6,974 nt of DNA from Fimbriimonadaceae bacterium (GTDB taxonomy: Bacteria > Armatimonadota > Fimbriimonadia > Fimbriimonadales > Fimbriimonadaceae). A model generated the notes under the pieces. That model was not told the DNA's origin. It saw only the letters and a program-made list of their open reading frames with translations, and searched no databases. Shown here piece after piece: positions 1 through 6,080 of the stretch. Positions within the stretch are counted from its first letter, which is position 1. The number at the start of each line of letters is the position of its first letter. Position numbers and translations under genes: made by a program. The DNA lies in NCBI GenBank assembly GCA_020851885.1, contig JADZBW010000110.1, positions 1-6,974 on the forward strand. Reading direction: 5' to 3'.

Positions 1-679
1 CAGGGGCTTCCTCGATCAAAGCGTAATTCAACAGGAATTCGATCGCAGAGTGGGGCGGGAACTTGGGGGCAGGGCCGAATCCGCCACTCTCCTCATCGAA
101 GTCCAAACTGTGGGCGTGGACGCATGCATCCAGAAGGTCTGCTCCAAGCACGACATCTGCCGCATCCAGGCTCTGAGTGAGACTCTGACGTAGCGCATGG
201 GCATAGTCGTCCGCAAACCCTTGAACCTTTGGCCGGTCAGCCGTCCACACTTGCTGAATCTGATCCAACACCGTCTTGAAGCCCGGGTGATCTCCTCGAT
301 TCTCGGGAGGAAAGTAGGTTCCTGCGAAGAAAGGATCGCCGTCAGGCGTCAAGAAAGCGCTGATGGGCCACCCGCCGCGTCCCGAGCCGATCTGCACCGC
401 CGTCATGTACGCCTCATCGACATCGGGCCTCTCCTCCCGATCGACCTTGACGCTGACAAAGGAGTCGTTGAGAATGGCGGCAATCTCCTCGGACTGAAAG
501 GACTCATGCTCCATGACGTGACACCAATGGCAGCTTGAGTAGCCAATGCTCAAGAAGATCGGCTTGTCCTCGCTCTTCGCCCGGGCAAACGCCTCCTCAC
601 CCCACGGATACCAATCCACCGGGTTGTTCTGATGCTGACTGAGATAGGGCGAAGATTCCTTTGCCAAACGATTGGCCAT
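1..679 (-). CDS. DUF255 / YyaL-type thioredoxin-fold protein, N-terminal part (partial)
   Basis: The gene reads leftward and leaves the window after 226 codons. The visible part matches the N-terminus of the DUF255 (thioredoxin-like DsbH, YyaL/SPATA20) family, whose members are usually about 650-700 residues. Visible landmarks are NRLAKESSPYLSQHQNNPVDW near residues 3-23 with PWGEEAFARAK after it, a redox-type CHWC motif at C50-C53 within SIGYSSCHWCHVMEHESF, VKVDREERPDVD at 78-88, GGWPISAFLTPDG at 102-114, and GGFGPAPKFP at 199-208. The last motif marks the start of the helical barrel that follows the thioredoxin domain in this family. No signal peptide is seen, so it is probably cytosolic. 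The ATG at 679 is well fixed because an in-frame TGA lies two codons upstream; no clear ribosome site precedes it. It follows the 586-residue gene on the same strand with a 52-base gap, so co-transcription is possible. The family's biochemical function is not settled; a redox or sugar-isomerase-like role has been suggested from folds only. Confidence 0.93.
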   Translation of the reverse strand, partial: MANRLAKESSPYLSQHQNNPVDWYPWGEEAFARAKSEDKPIFLSIGYSSCHWCHVMEHESFQSEEIAAILNDSFVSVKVDREERPDVDEAYMTAVQIGSGRGGWPISAFLTPDGDPFFAGTYFPPENRGDHPGFKTVLDQIQQVWTADRPKVQGFADDYAHALRQSLTQSLDAADVVLGADLLDACVHAHSLDFDEESGGFGPAPKFPPHSAIEFLLNYALIEEAP

Positions 680-731
680 AAGTCAGTATGGAATCTCTGG
701 AAGCCTTACTCGCCCCAAATCAAAACGGCTC

Positions 732-2492
732 CTATCCAGCCGCATGGAGAATCTTCAACGATTCTTCGCAAATCCTCACGTTTGCTTCTAATCCAAATAA
801 GGACTCTTTGATCGCCAACGACTGCTCCCGATATATTCGGTCCGCGTGTTGAGCGGCAACCTCATAGGCTGACTGAGCGGCGCGAATTCGGTCATGAAGC
901 ACCTTATCCAGTGCGACTCGCTGAAATCCGAAAGTCAGCTGAGCCATCACCGAGGCGGCGATGGGGATCCCAGACGCGGTGAGACCGAACCAACCGAAGA
1001 GCGTCCCAAAGCCGGCTTGCACCCCCTGGGTTGCAAGAAAGGCCGCAAGTGCCAAGTACAGCAGAAAAGCGCCGCAACCTGACCCCATTCCCAAAGCGCA
1101 TCCGTTTTGTGATTTCTCGGATCCTTCCAGCGCCTCTCGCAACGACTCCCGAGATTCCTGCACCGCCGCCTGATGCCCAGCCGTCGCCTGCTCGATCGTT
1201 GCGTCGCGTTCTCCCCATGCATGAACAAGCTCCTCGCGAGCCGCCTCAAGAAGGGACCGTGCCTCCGCGTGCCTTTGCGAGACTAATTGACTCGCCAACC
1301 GACCCACTTCATGTCGCGAGCGACGGGCCGACCGATAGAGGTTTGTCGCGGTGAAGAGGTCGGCATCCAAAATCCGAGGAGCGATCGTTCGGCGCTCGTG
1401 CTCGAATAGTTCAAGAAAATCGAAGGAAAGGTGGCCCGCCTTCTCCGCCGATCGAATTCGATGGAGGTCACTGGACCAGAGTCCCAATTCCCGGCTGGCG
1501 TTCCTTCTTGCCGAGCATTGTAAGTCAACCAGAGACGCGATCACATCCCCGACGACTTCGTCGAACACAGGATTTGCCAGTAAGTGGATGACGAAAAGGT
1601 TCGACGATTGAATACCTCGCTCGACCAATTCCCGGGCCGTTTCCCACTTTCGCAATTGGACCGCCAGAATCGCGGCATCCAGAATCGTTTTTGGGTCTTT
1701 CTCTGATTCTGCAGCTGCCAACATCGGCAGCCAGCCAGTCACCGGGTCATCCTGGAGAAGGCTCAAATTCCCAAGCATCCAACCAAGGAAGTGGGTGACC
1801 GGCCCGGGTTCGAACTCGACGCGAATCCAGGCTCGACGCAAGAGCCGGTGACAATCCTCTTGAGAACGCGTCAGCTTCCAGTGAGCCACCGCCTCCAGGA
1901 AGACGGCGACCGCTAACTCGCCGCCATTGATTTCGTCTGCAATCGACTTCGCTCTGGTTCTTGCGGCGCGAAGGGACTCGATGCGGGGATGTCCAAGCTC
2001 CGAAAGACCACGATCGAGGTCCGCCAGAACCACTCTAAGTTCTTTTCGAACTTCTAGGTCCAACTCATCGATCTGATCGTTCAATGCGTGAAAGAACCGG
2101 TCTTGCCGACTCATGGCCTGAAAGACCTGCTCGTCGATCTCTTCCTGAAGGCCAACGTACATCTCGGACAAATCAGGTGTGCTGCAATGTCCTTTGGCCA
2201 AGCCTTCATTCAACGCAGGGTGCATGGACGCGAGTCGGCTGTAAAGTCGCTCCAAATCTCCATTGGAGTCGATGCTCGCCAGTTCCCCCGTTTCCGCAGC
2301 CCGATCGATCATTGATCGCAGGTTCTTTGCCGCCTTGGGGACCAAGGTCTGTAGTTCGACCAGCAGAACTTTGCTGAGAGAAGATGGATCGACCTGCAAG
2401 AAAACCGCCGTCAGAGCCGTCTCCCAGGAAGCGATCGGTTGATCCCCCGCTAAATCGTCCCTCAACAGGTCTTCCAGTTGCAATGTCGCCAT
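732..2492 (-). CDS. Unrecognised 586-residue helical protein with C-terminal membrane hairpin
   Basis: I do not recognise a named family. The reading frame opens at a GTG at 2567, but the ATG at 2492 (MATLQLEDLL) is preferred because a GGAG box lies 7 bases upstream. Residues 1-190 are helix-rich and charged. Residues about 195-325 look like an alpha-solenoid: a segment around 270-325 (KWETARELVERGI, then LLANPVFDEV) resembles the end of TPR arrays, where a helix pair is followed by an L..xPxF motif. Residues about 395-462 are a charged, heptad-like coiled coil. Two hydrophobic segments follow at about 472-490 (GCGAFLLYLALAAFLATQG) and 496-520, separated by only a few residues. A second amphipathic helical stretch runs from 525 to 582. 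The predicted topology is a membrane hairpin with both large domains on the cytoplasmic side. There is no signal peptide, no nucleotide-binding P-loop and no obvious catalytic motif. It lies upstream of the DUF255 gene on the same strand and is divergent from the 65-residue membrane protein gene. A scaffold or membrane-remodelling role would be a guess. Confidence 0.85.
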   Translation of the reverse strand: MATLQLEDLLRDDLAGDQPIASWETALTAVFLQVDPSSLSKVLLVELQTLVPKAAKNLRSMIDRAAETGELASIDSNGDLERLYSRLASMHPALNEGLAKGHCSTPDLSEMYVGLQEEIDEQVFQAMSRQDRFFHALNDQIDELDLEVRKELRVVLADLDRGLSELGHPRIESLRAARTRAKSIADEINGGELAVAVFLEAVAHWKLTRSQEDCHRLLRRAWIRVEFEPGPVTHFLGWMLGNLSLLQDDPVTGWLPMLAAAESEKDPKTILDAAILAVQLRKWETARELVERGIQSSNLFVIHLLANPVFDEVVGDVIASLVDLQCSARRNASRELGLWSSDLHRIRSAEKAGHLSFDFLELFEHERRTIAPRILDADLFTATNLYRSARRSRHEVGRLASQLVSQRHAEARSLLEAAREELVHAWGERDATIEQATAGHQAAVQESRESLREALEGSEKSQNGCALGMGSGCGAFLLYLALAAFLATQGVQAGFGTLFGWFGLTASGIPIAASVMAQLTFGFQRVALDKVLHDRIRAAQSAYEVAAQHADRIYREQSLAIKESLFGLEANVRICEESLKILHAAG

Positions 2493-2499
2493 GGTGAGA

Positions 2500-2503
2500 C
2501 TCC
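2500..2503 (-). promoter_or_regulatory. Ribosome binding site that decides the start of the 586-residue gene
   Basis: On the minus strand, GGAG is followed by 7 bases and then ATG at 2492. The alternative GTG start 25 codons upstream (2567) has no comparable site, and its extra residues (rich in R, T, A and P) look like untranslated leader. Confidence 0.65.
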
Positions 2504-2585
2504 GCGCCGGCCGCACCGTCGCACGATATGCCCTACCCGTAGATTTGGCTGGCTGGGATTCATCCACATCGTAGGGTTGCCAGGT

Positions 2586-2651
2586 TCACTCCAAAATCTG
2601 GTAGTTCTGCCAATTCAGCTCCAAGTCGCCAAAAATGCCGGCATCGCCCAT
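2586..2651 (-). CDS. Possible 21-residue mini-gene or leader peptide
   Basis: On the minus strand an ATG at 2651 is preceded by GGAGGA with exactly 7 bases between, one of the best ribosome sites in the window. It opens a 21-codon frame ending in TGA at 2586. The peptide begins MGDAGIFGDLELNW and ends NYQILE; it is acidic, soluble-looking, and has no signal or membrane segment. About 15 of the 20 sense codons after the start end in G or C, like the real genes nearby. It lies 93 bases upstream of the ATG of the 586-residue gene and is in the same reading frame as that gene. It could be a small protein, a translated leader controlling the gene behind it, or the remnant of a longer N-terminus cut off by the TGA. 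Its start is only 48 bases from the divergent start at 2700, so the promoters would be crowded. I see no known leader-peptide signature such as codon runs of one amino acid. Confidence 0.35.
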   Translation of the reverse strand: MGDAGIFGDLELNWQNYQILE

Positions 2652-2688
2652 CGGAGATTCCTCCATGCCGATGGAATAACATAGGTTC

Positions 2689-2693
2689 AGGAG
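2689..2693 (+). promoter_or_regulatory. Strong ribosome binding site of the 65-residue membrane protein
   Basis: AGGAG, a 6-base spacer (ATAACC), then ATG at 2700. The site is the main reason to accept this short gene as real. Confidence 0.75.
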
Positions 2694-2699
2694 ATAACC

Positions 2700-2897
2700 A
2701 TGGATAAGAAACGTGCGGCAATCGTCGCCTCGGCGGGAGTTGGATTGTTGGTCAGCGCCTTGTTTCTGCATCGGATGAGGCGAAATCGAAGCGCCAGCCC
2801 ATCCGATTCATCTGAATCAGACGTGAGGGCGGTCGTGATCGCCCCCGAAATTCCGAAACGTATTCGTTCAGCAAATCACGCCGCAGACTCCGTCTAA
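2700..2897 (+). CDS. Small single-pass membrane protein, 65 residues
   Basis: The ATG at 2700 has a near-ideal ribosome site 6 bases upstream. The product starts MDKKR and has one hydrophobic segment at about residues 7-24 (AIVASAGVGLLVSALFLH). This is bordered by positive charges on both sides, with a strongly basic HRMRRNR immediately after it. The remaining 35 residues are polar, beginning with a Ser/Asp-rich stretch (SASPSDSSESD) that is probably disordered. There is no cysteine lipobox and no clear signal peptidase site, so it is most likely a membrane-anchored small protein. By the positive-inside rule the basic residues after the helix favour a cytoplasmic C-terminal tail, but KKR at the N-terminus makes orientation uncertain. 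It is divergent from the 586-residue membrane protein gene and sits 69 bases upstream of the oxidoreductase on the same strand. No family is recognised. A partner role with the divergent membrane protein is conceivable but unsupported. Confidence 0.65.
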   Translation: MDKKRAAIVASAGVGLLVSALFLHRMRRNRSASPSDSSESDVRAVVIAPEIPKRIRSANHAADSV

Positions 2898-2954
2898 GGC
2901 CCAATCTCGCCACTCGCCAAAGTAAACTTCCGGCACCAATCATGCTCGCTTCCC

Positions 2955-2959
2955 GGAGG
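2955..2959 (+). promoter_or_regulatory. Ribosome binding site that decides the TTG start of the oxidoreductase
   Basis: A perfect GGAGG lies 7 bases upstream of TTG at 2967. The first in-frame ATG (codon 19) would remove the Rossmann glycine motif, so the TTG must be the true start. Confidence 0.85.
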
Positions 2960-2966
2960 TTTTCTT

Positions 2967-3968
2967 TTGTCAACCAGTCACATTAACGTCGGCATCATTG
3001 GCTACGGCGGAGCCTTCAATATGGGTCGCCAACATGGCCAAGCCTGCGAAGAAACGGGCATGAGAGTGGTGGCTGTCTGCGATCTCGACTCATCGCGGGA
3101 ATCCGCCGCCAACGAGGATTTTCCAACGGCCTCCTTTCATACCGACTACCACGACCTCCTCAAGGTCGAGGGATTGGATCTGGTGATCAACATCCTTCCC
3201 CACAACCTGCATGCAAGCGTCTGCATCGACGCTCTCAAGTTAGGAAAGCACGTGGTGGTCGAAAAGCCGATGTGTATGACCGTCGCCGAAGCGGACGCGA
3301 TGATCGATGCCGCCAATGCCACCAAGGTGATGCTCAGCGTCTTCCACAATCGTCGATGGGACGGCGACTACAACACGATCAAGGGACTCATCGGTGAGGG
3401 GATGATTGGTGACGTCTTCCATATCGAAGCATGCATGGGCGGTTTCCATCATCCCGGCACTTGGTGGCGTTCGTACAAGGAGATCAGCGGCGGGGCGATG
3501 TTCGATTGGGGCGCCCATATCATCGATTGGATCCTCCAATTGGTGCCGTTTCAAGTGAAATCGGTCGATGGCTATTATCACAAGCTCAAATGGCATGAGG
3601 TCACTAACGAGGATCACACCGAACTCGTCATGAGATTCGAGAACGGGACGACCGCCCAAGTCGAAGTCTCGTACATCGCTGCCGCAACAAAGCCCCGTTG
3701 GCGCATCCTTGGAACCAAGGGAGCGATCGTGATGCAAGGTTGGGACCGCATCGAGGTCTTGGTCGACCATGAAGGGCATCTCGCCCGATTCGACGCGCAC
3801 ATCAAGAAATCAGACTGGAACGCCTACTATCGGAATATCTGGGAGCACCTCACCCAGGGAACCGAGTTGGTCGTCAAGCCTGAGGAATCCCGACGAAACA
3901 TCTCGGTCATCGAAGCGGCTGAGGAGTCCTCAAAAGCCGGCCACAGCATCGTGCCGAAGCACCGCTGA
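2967..3968 (+). CDS. Gfo/Idh/MocA-family NAD(P)-dependent oxidoreductase
   Basis: This is a complete 333-residue cytosolic protein of normal family length, with a TTG start. The N-terminal Rossmann domain begins with NVGIIGYGGAF at about residues 7-17 (the dinucleotide-binding glycine loop). The second strand ends in CDLDSSRE at 38-45, where D39 or D41 could contact the cofactor ribose. LPHNLHA at 77-83 and VVVEKPMCMTVAEAD at 96-110 follow; K100 in the EKP motif is the usual catalytic or substrate-binding lysine. The C-terminal alpha/beta domain carries GGAMFDWGAHIIDW at 175-188, matching the family's GG.l.D.g.H.iD pattern with D180, H184 and D187. The family oxidises or reduces sugars, inositols, amino-sugars or related compounds. 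The substrate cannot be read from sequence alone, and no sugar transporter or kinase lies next to it to help. It lies 69 bases after the small membrane protein gene and 65 bases before the histidine kinase, so a shared transcript is possible but not shown. Confidence 0.95.
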   Translation: MSTSHINVGIIGYGGAFNMGRQHGQACEETGMRVVAVCDLDSSRESAANEDFPTASFHTDYHDLLKVEGLDLVINILPHNLHASVCIDALKLGKHVVVEKPMCMTVAEADAMIDAANATKVMLSVFHNRRWDGDYNTIKGLIGEGMIGDVFHIEACMGGFHHPGTWWRSYKEISGGAMFDWGAHIIDWILQLVPFQVKSVDGYYHKLKWHEVTNEDHTELVMRFENGTTAQVEVSYIAAATKPRWRILGTKGAIVMQGWDRIEVLVDHEGHLARFDAHIKKSDWNAYYRNIWEHLTQGTELVVKPEESRRNISVIEAAEESSKAGHSIVPKHR

Positions 3969-4033
3969 TTTTGTCCACATTGATAACGATATCGCTGACT
4001 TCAATGGGACGCTCGGGCTACATTTAAGAAGCA

Positions 4034-5278
4034 GTGAATCCTGAGCGAACGACCTCAGCCGAAGAGAGCCTGAATCTCCTGAAAGCAGTTTCAGGCACTG
4101 TACTCGGGTCAAGTTCGGCTCGAGATTCGCTGTCCATCCACGCCAAGAACATTTGCCAAGTGCTAAGAGTGGATATGTGCGTCTTCCGCAAACTGGAAGG
4201 GGACAAACTCCGACTGTTGGCTTGCCACGGCGTCGATGTCGACGAACTGAGTGAATTCGTCGATGCCGATCTCGGAATCGGCCATCGGCTGATTCAGGAC
4301 AAAAGGCCATTCGGCATTGAAGATGTGGAGACGCATCCGGATTCCGCTCCTCATCTCAAAGGTGCGCGTCCAAATAGCTTCGTTTCCTACGCCGGCACTC
4401 CGATGATGCTGCAAGGCGAAGTCCTTGGAATCTTAGGAGTCTTCGTTAAGAATAGCCGACGACAATTTCCCGACGATGACCTTGAACTTCTCTTCGCCTT
4501 GGGCTCCCACCTTGCGGTCGCCATTCGAAACCACGAACTGTTCACGGAGCTCAACTCGATCAACCAAGATCTGGACAGAAGAGTCCAGGAGCGTACTCAC
4601 GAACTGCAGTCGGCCAATCACGAATTGGAAGCATTTACCTACACGGTCGCCCACGACCTCCGCACCCCACTCCGGTCCATCGTCTCGAACTCCCAGATTC
4701 TGCTGGAAGATTACGGTGACATCCTCCCACTGGAAGCCAAGCCCCTTCTCAACCGACAAGCCGAGTCGGCGAAGCGCCTTGCGGCCATGATGGACGGACT
4801 CCTGGGCTTAACGCGAATCCGGCGGCATGAAGTCCAGCCAATTCAGCTCAATGCGTCCCGGCTTGCCGAAGAGGTTGCTTTGGAGTTCATTCGGGCAAAC
4901 AATGCCAATCCCCCCGATTTCTTCATCGAGCCGGACATCATCATCGGGGCGGATTCGCGCCTCCTTCGCATCCTCTTTCAAAACCTCTTCGAAAACGCCA
5001 TCAAATTCTCGAAGCCCGATGAAATGCCGAGAATTCGATTTCGTCGCGACGCGACCGATCCGTCCGTCTCGTTCGTCATCGAAGATCAAGGAATTGGATT
5101 CGAAATGGAGTACGCCGACAAGGTCTTCATGCCGTTTGAGAGGCTCGTCCGAGACCACGAATACCCAGGCACGGGAATCGGATTGGCCAGTGTGAAGCGA
5201 ATCGTCGAAAAGCATGGCGGCAGCATCGCGGTCCAAAGTCATCCCGGCGATGGGACGTCTTTCATCGTGCGCCTTTAG
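4034..5278 (+). CDS. Soluble GAF-domain sensor histidine kinase
   Basis: The protein has 414 residues with no membrane segment or signal peptide, so it is a cytosolic sensor. A GAF domain occupies about residues 10-168 (CVFRKLEGDKLRLLACHGV at 49-67, YAGTPMMLQGEVLGILGVF at 119-137). A coiled-coil linker follows at about 170-200. The HisKA dimerisation domain has the H-box FTYTVAHDLRTPLRSI at 201-216, with phospho-acceptor H207; this is the form common in phytochrome-type and GAF/PAS kinases. The HATPase domain shows the N-box LFQNLFENAIKFSKPD at 314-329, the G1 box DQGIGFEMEY at 351-360, the F-box FMPFERL at 365-371 and the G2 box GTGIGLASVKRIVEKHGG at 379-396. All key kinase residues are present, so it should be active. 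No bilin-binding signature is evident and the ligand is unknown. The GTG at 4034 is the first possible start after an in-frame TAA at 4025; its ribosome site is weak (AAGAAG). No response regulator gene is adjacent, so it is an orphan kinase in this window. Confidence 0.94.
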   Translation: MNPERTTSAEESLNLLKAVSGTVLGSSSARDSLSIHAKNICQVLRVDMCVFRKLEGDKLRLLACHGVDVDELSEFVDADLGIGHRLIQDKRPFGIEDVETHPDSAPHLKGARPNSFVSYAGTPMMLQGEVLGILGVFVKNSRRQFPDDDLELLFALGSHLAVAIRNHELFTELNSINQDLDRRVQERTHELQSANHELEAFTYTVAHDLRTPLRSIVSNSQILLEDYGDILPLEAKPLLNRQAESAKRLAAMMDGLLGLTRIRRHEVQPIQLNASRLAEEVALEFIRANNANPPDFFIEPDIIIGADSRLLRILFQNLFENAIKFSKPDEMPRIRFRRDATDPSVSFVIEDQGIGFEMEYADKVFMPFERLVRDHEYPGTGIGLASVKRIVEKHGGSIAVQSHPGDGTSFIVRL

Positions 5279-5279
5279 T

Positions 5280-5297
5280 CCAATCGACGCCGATTGG
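5280..5297 (+). terminator. Perfect hairpin just after the histidine kinase stop, possible terminator
   Basis: CCAATCG, a 4-base loop ACGC, then CGATTGG: a perfect 7-bp stem starting 1 base after the TAG stop. There is no T-run after it, so it is not a classic intrinsic terminator; it may act as an mRNA 3'-end stabiliser or Rho-related end. A shorter alternative hairpin (TGGC/GCCA, 5295-5306) shares its 3' arm. Confidence 0.45.
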
Positions 5298-5380
5298 CCG
5301 GCGCCAGCCCTCAACGGTCCCGTACTCCGCTCCGACGCTCAAACCCGGGAACCTGGCAAGCCCACTCCCTAACTCGGAAC

Positions 5381-5386
5381 TATAAT
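5381..5386 (+). promoter_or_regulatory. Consensus -10 box (TATAAT) of the cysteine dioxygenase gene
   Basis: An exact TATAAT lies 47 bases upstream of the ATG at 5434, followed by AGGG. No good -35 is found at 16-18 bases; the best match, CTGGCA at 5353-5358 (4 of 6), is 22 bases away. This suggests an activator-dependent or -10-driven promoter starting near 5392-5394, giving a leader of about 40 bases. Confidence 0.6.
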
Positions 5387-5433
5387 AGGGTGGCTCCAAT
5401 TAACGTGGATGTGGGCGGGAGCGAGGGACAAAA

Positions 5434-5997
5434 ATGGGCGTAGATTTAGGATCGAAAACGGAACTCATCGAACTACTCGACAAAGCAGTCGAGAACATGG
5501 AAATGAAGGGCTGCTGCATGGCGGTAAAGGACGCCTTGGAGCACATCGTGGCCTCCGGGAAGGAATTCGTCGAAGAGCGCGACATGCGTCCTGCACCCGA
5601 CAAATACGCCCGGCACCTCCTGCACCTCGATCCCGCTGGCCGCTACTCGGTTATGGCGATGGTCTGGGCAAAGGGACAAGGCACCGCCATCCATGATCAC
5701 GCGGGCATGTGGTGCGTGGAGTGCGTCTATCGCGGCAAGATCTTCGTCACCTCCTATTCGGTGGTCAAAGAAGACGGCAACCGATATTGGTTCACCAAAG
5801 AGAACGAAATCGTGGCCGGGATCGGCGAGGCGGGCGCTCTCATCCCTCCGTTCGATCACCACACCATCGAGAACCGATTCGATGAGAAAGCAGTCACCAT
5901 CCACGTCTATGGTGGCGAGATGACATGGGCGGACGTGTTCATCCCCGATGGGGATTCCTATTTGAAGGAGCGCCGAACTCTCAGCTACACGGCGTGA
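5434..5997 (+). CDS. Cysteine dioxygenase-family cupin protein
   Basis: The 187-residue protein is close to the usual size of type I cysteine dioxygenases, which add O2 to cysteine to give cysteine sulfinate using one non-haem iron. Aligned by eye with the mammalian enzyme, the whole active site is present. R60 in YARHLL matches the arginine that binds the cysteine carboxylate. H87 and H89 in AIHDHAGMWC are iron ligands, and H143 in DHHTIEN is the third. T155-H157-Y159 in VTIHVYGGEM matches the Ser-His-Tyr triad, and C94 sits where the cross-linking cysteine (C93) of the mammalian enzyme lies. Arginine at position 60 favours cysteine over 3-mercaptopropionate, whose dioxygenases usually have glutamine there. 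The start ATG has GAGGG about 6-7 bases upstream. It has its own -10 box and lies upstream of a cystathionine-enzyme gene, fitting a role in cysteine breakdown or taurine/sulfinate supply. A related thiol dioxygenase with another substrate remains possible. Confidence 0.88.
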   Translation: MGVDLGSKTELIELLDKAVENMEMKGCCMAVKDALEHIVASGKEFVEERDMRPAPDKYARHLLHLDPAGRYSVMAMVWAKGQGTAIHDHAGMWCVECVYRGKIFVTSYSVVKEDGNRYWFTKENEIVAGIGEAGALIPPFDHHTIENRFDEKAVTIHVYGGEMTWADVFIPDGDSYLKERRTLSYTA

Positions 5998-6010
5998 GCC
6001 ACGTACTCCT

Positions 6011-6042
6011 CGGCGGGAGCGGTTTCATCCCTGCTCTCGCCG
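6011..6042 (+). terminator. Ten-base-pair stem-loop between the dioxygenase and cystathionine genes
   Basis: CGGCGGGAGC (6011-6020) can pair with GCTCTCGCCG (6033-6042) over ten positions with a single G-U pair, enclosing a 12-base loop. It begins 13 bases after the dioxygenase stop. There is no following T-run, so it may be a weak terminator or an mRNA-stability structure separating the two genes. Confidence 0.5.
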
Positions 6043-6068
6043 ATGCATTCTGCAACCCCTCCAACGGC

Positions 6069-6074
6069 TAAACT
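6069..6074 (+). promoter_or_regulatory. Possible -10 box for a leaderless cystathionine-enzyme transcript
   Basis: TAAACT (4 of 6 matches to TATAAT) ends 6 bases before the ATG at 6081, which would place transcription start at or next to the A of the start codon. No ribosome site is present. No convincing -35 is seen, so this rests mainly on the spacing. Confidence 0.35.
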
Positions 6075-6080
6075 CTCGAT

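Noticed and set aside
197..538. Plus-strand frame of 113 codons
   Set aside because: It lies opposite the DUF255 gene, whose CHWC and other conserved motifs are clear on the minus strand.
2493..2567. N-terminal extension of the 586-residue protein to a GTG at 2567
   Set aside because: The ATG at 2492 has a GGAG box at 7 bases, whereas the GTG lacks one. The 25 extra residues are low-complexity and basic.
2923..2928. TAAACT ahead of the oxidoreductase as a -10 box
   Set aside because: Same hexamer as the one at 6069, but there is no -35 at the right distance and nothing else supports it; a chance match is likely.
3240..3800. Minus-strand frame of 186 codons opposite the oxidoreductase
   Set aside because: The plus strand carries unambiguous Gfo/Idh/MocA motifs; the antisense product is His/Asp-rich without motifs or a ribosome site of note.
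3980..4024. TTGATA (3980-3985) as a -35 box for the histidine kinase promoter
   Set aside because: TTGATA matches 5 of 6, but the possible -10 boxes TTCAAT (4000) and TACATT (4019) are 14 and 33 bases away, outside normal spacing.
4808..5314. Minus-strand frame of 168 codons opposite the kinase ATPase domain
   Set aside because: Antisense to conserved N, G1, F and G2 boxes; no domain of its own.
5473..5904. Minus-strand frame of 143 codons opposite cysteine dioxygenase
   Set aside because: Mirror of the conserved cupin coding sequence, with no independent support.
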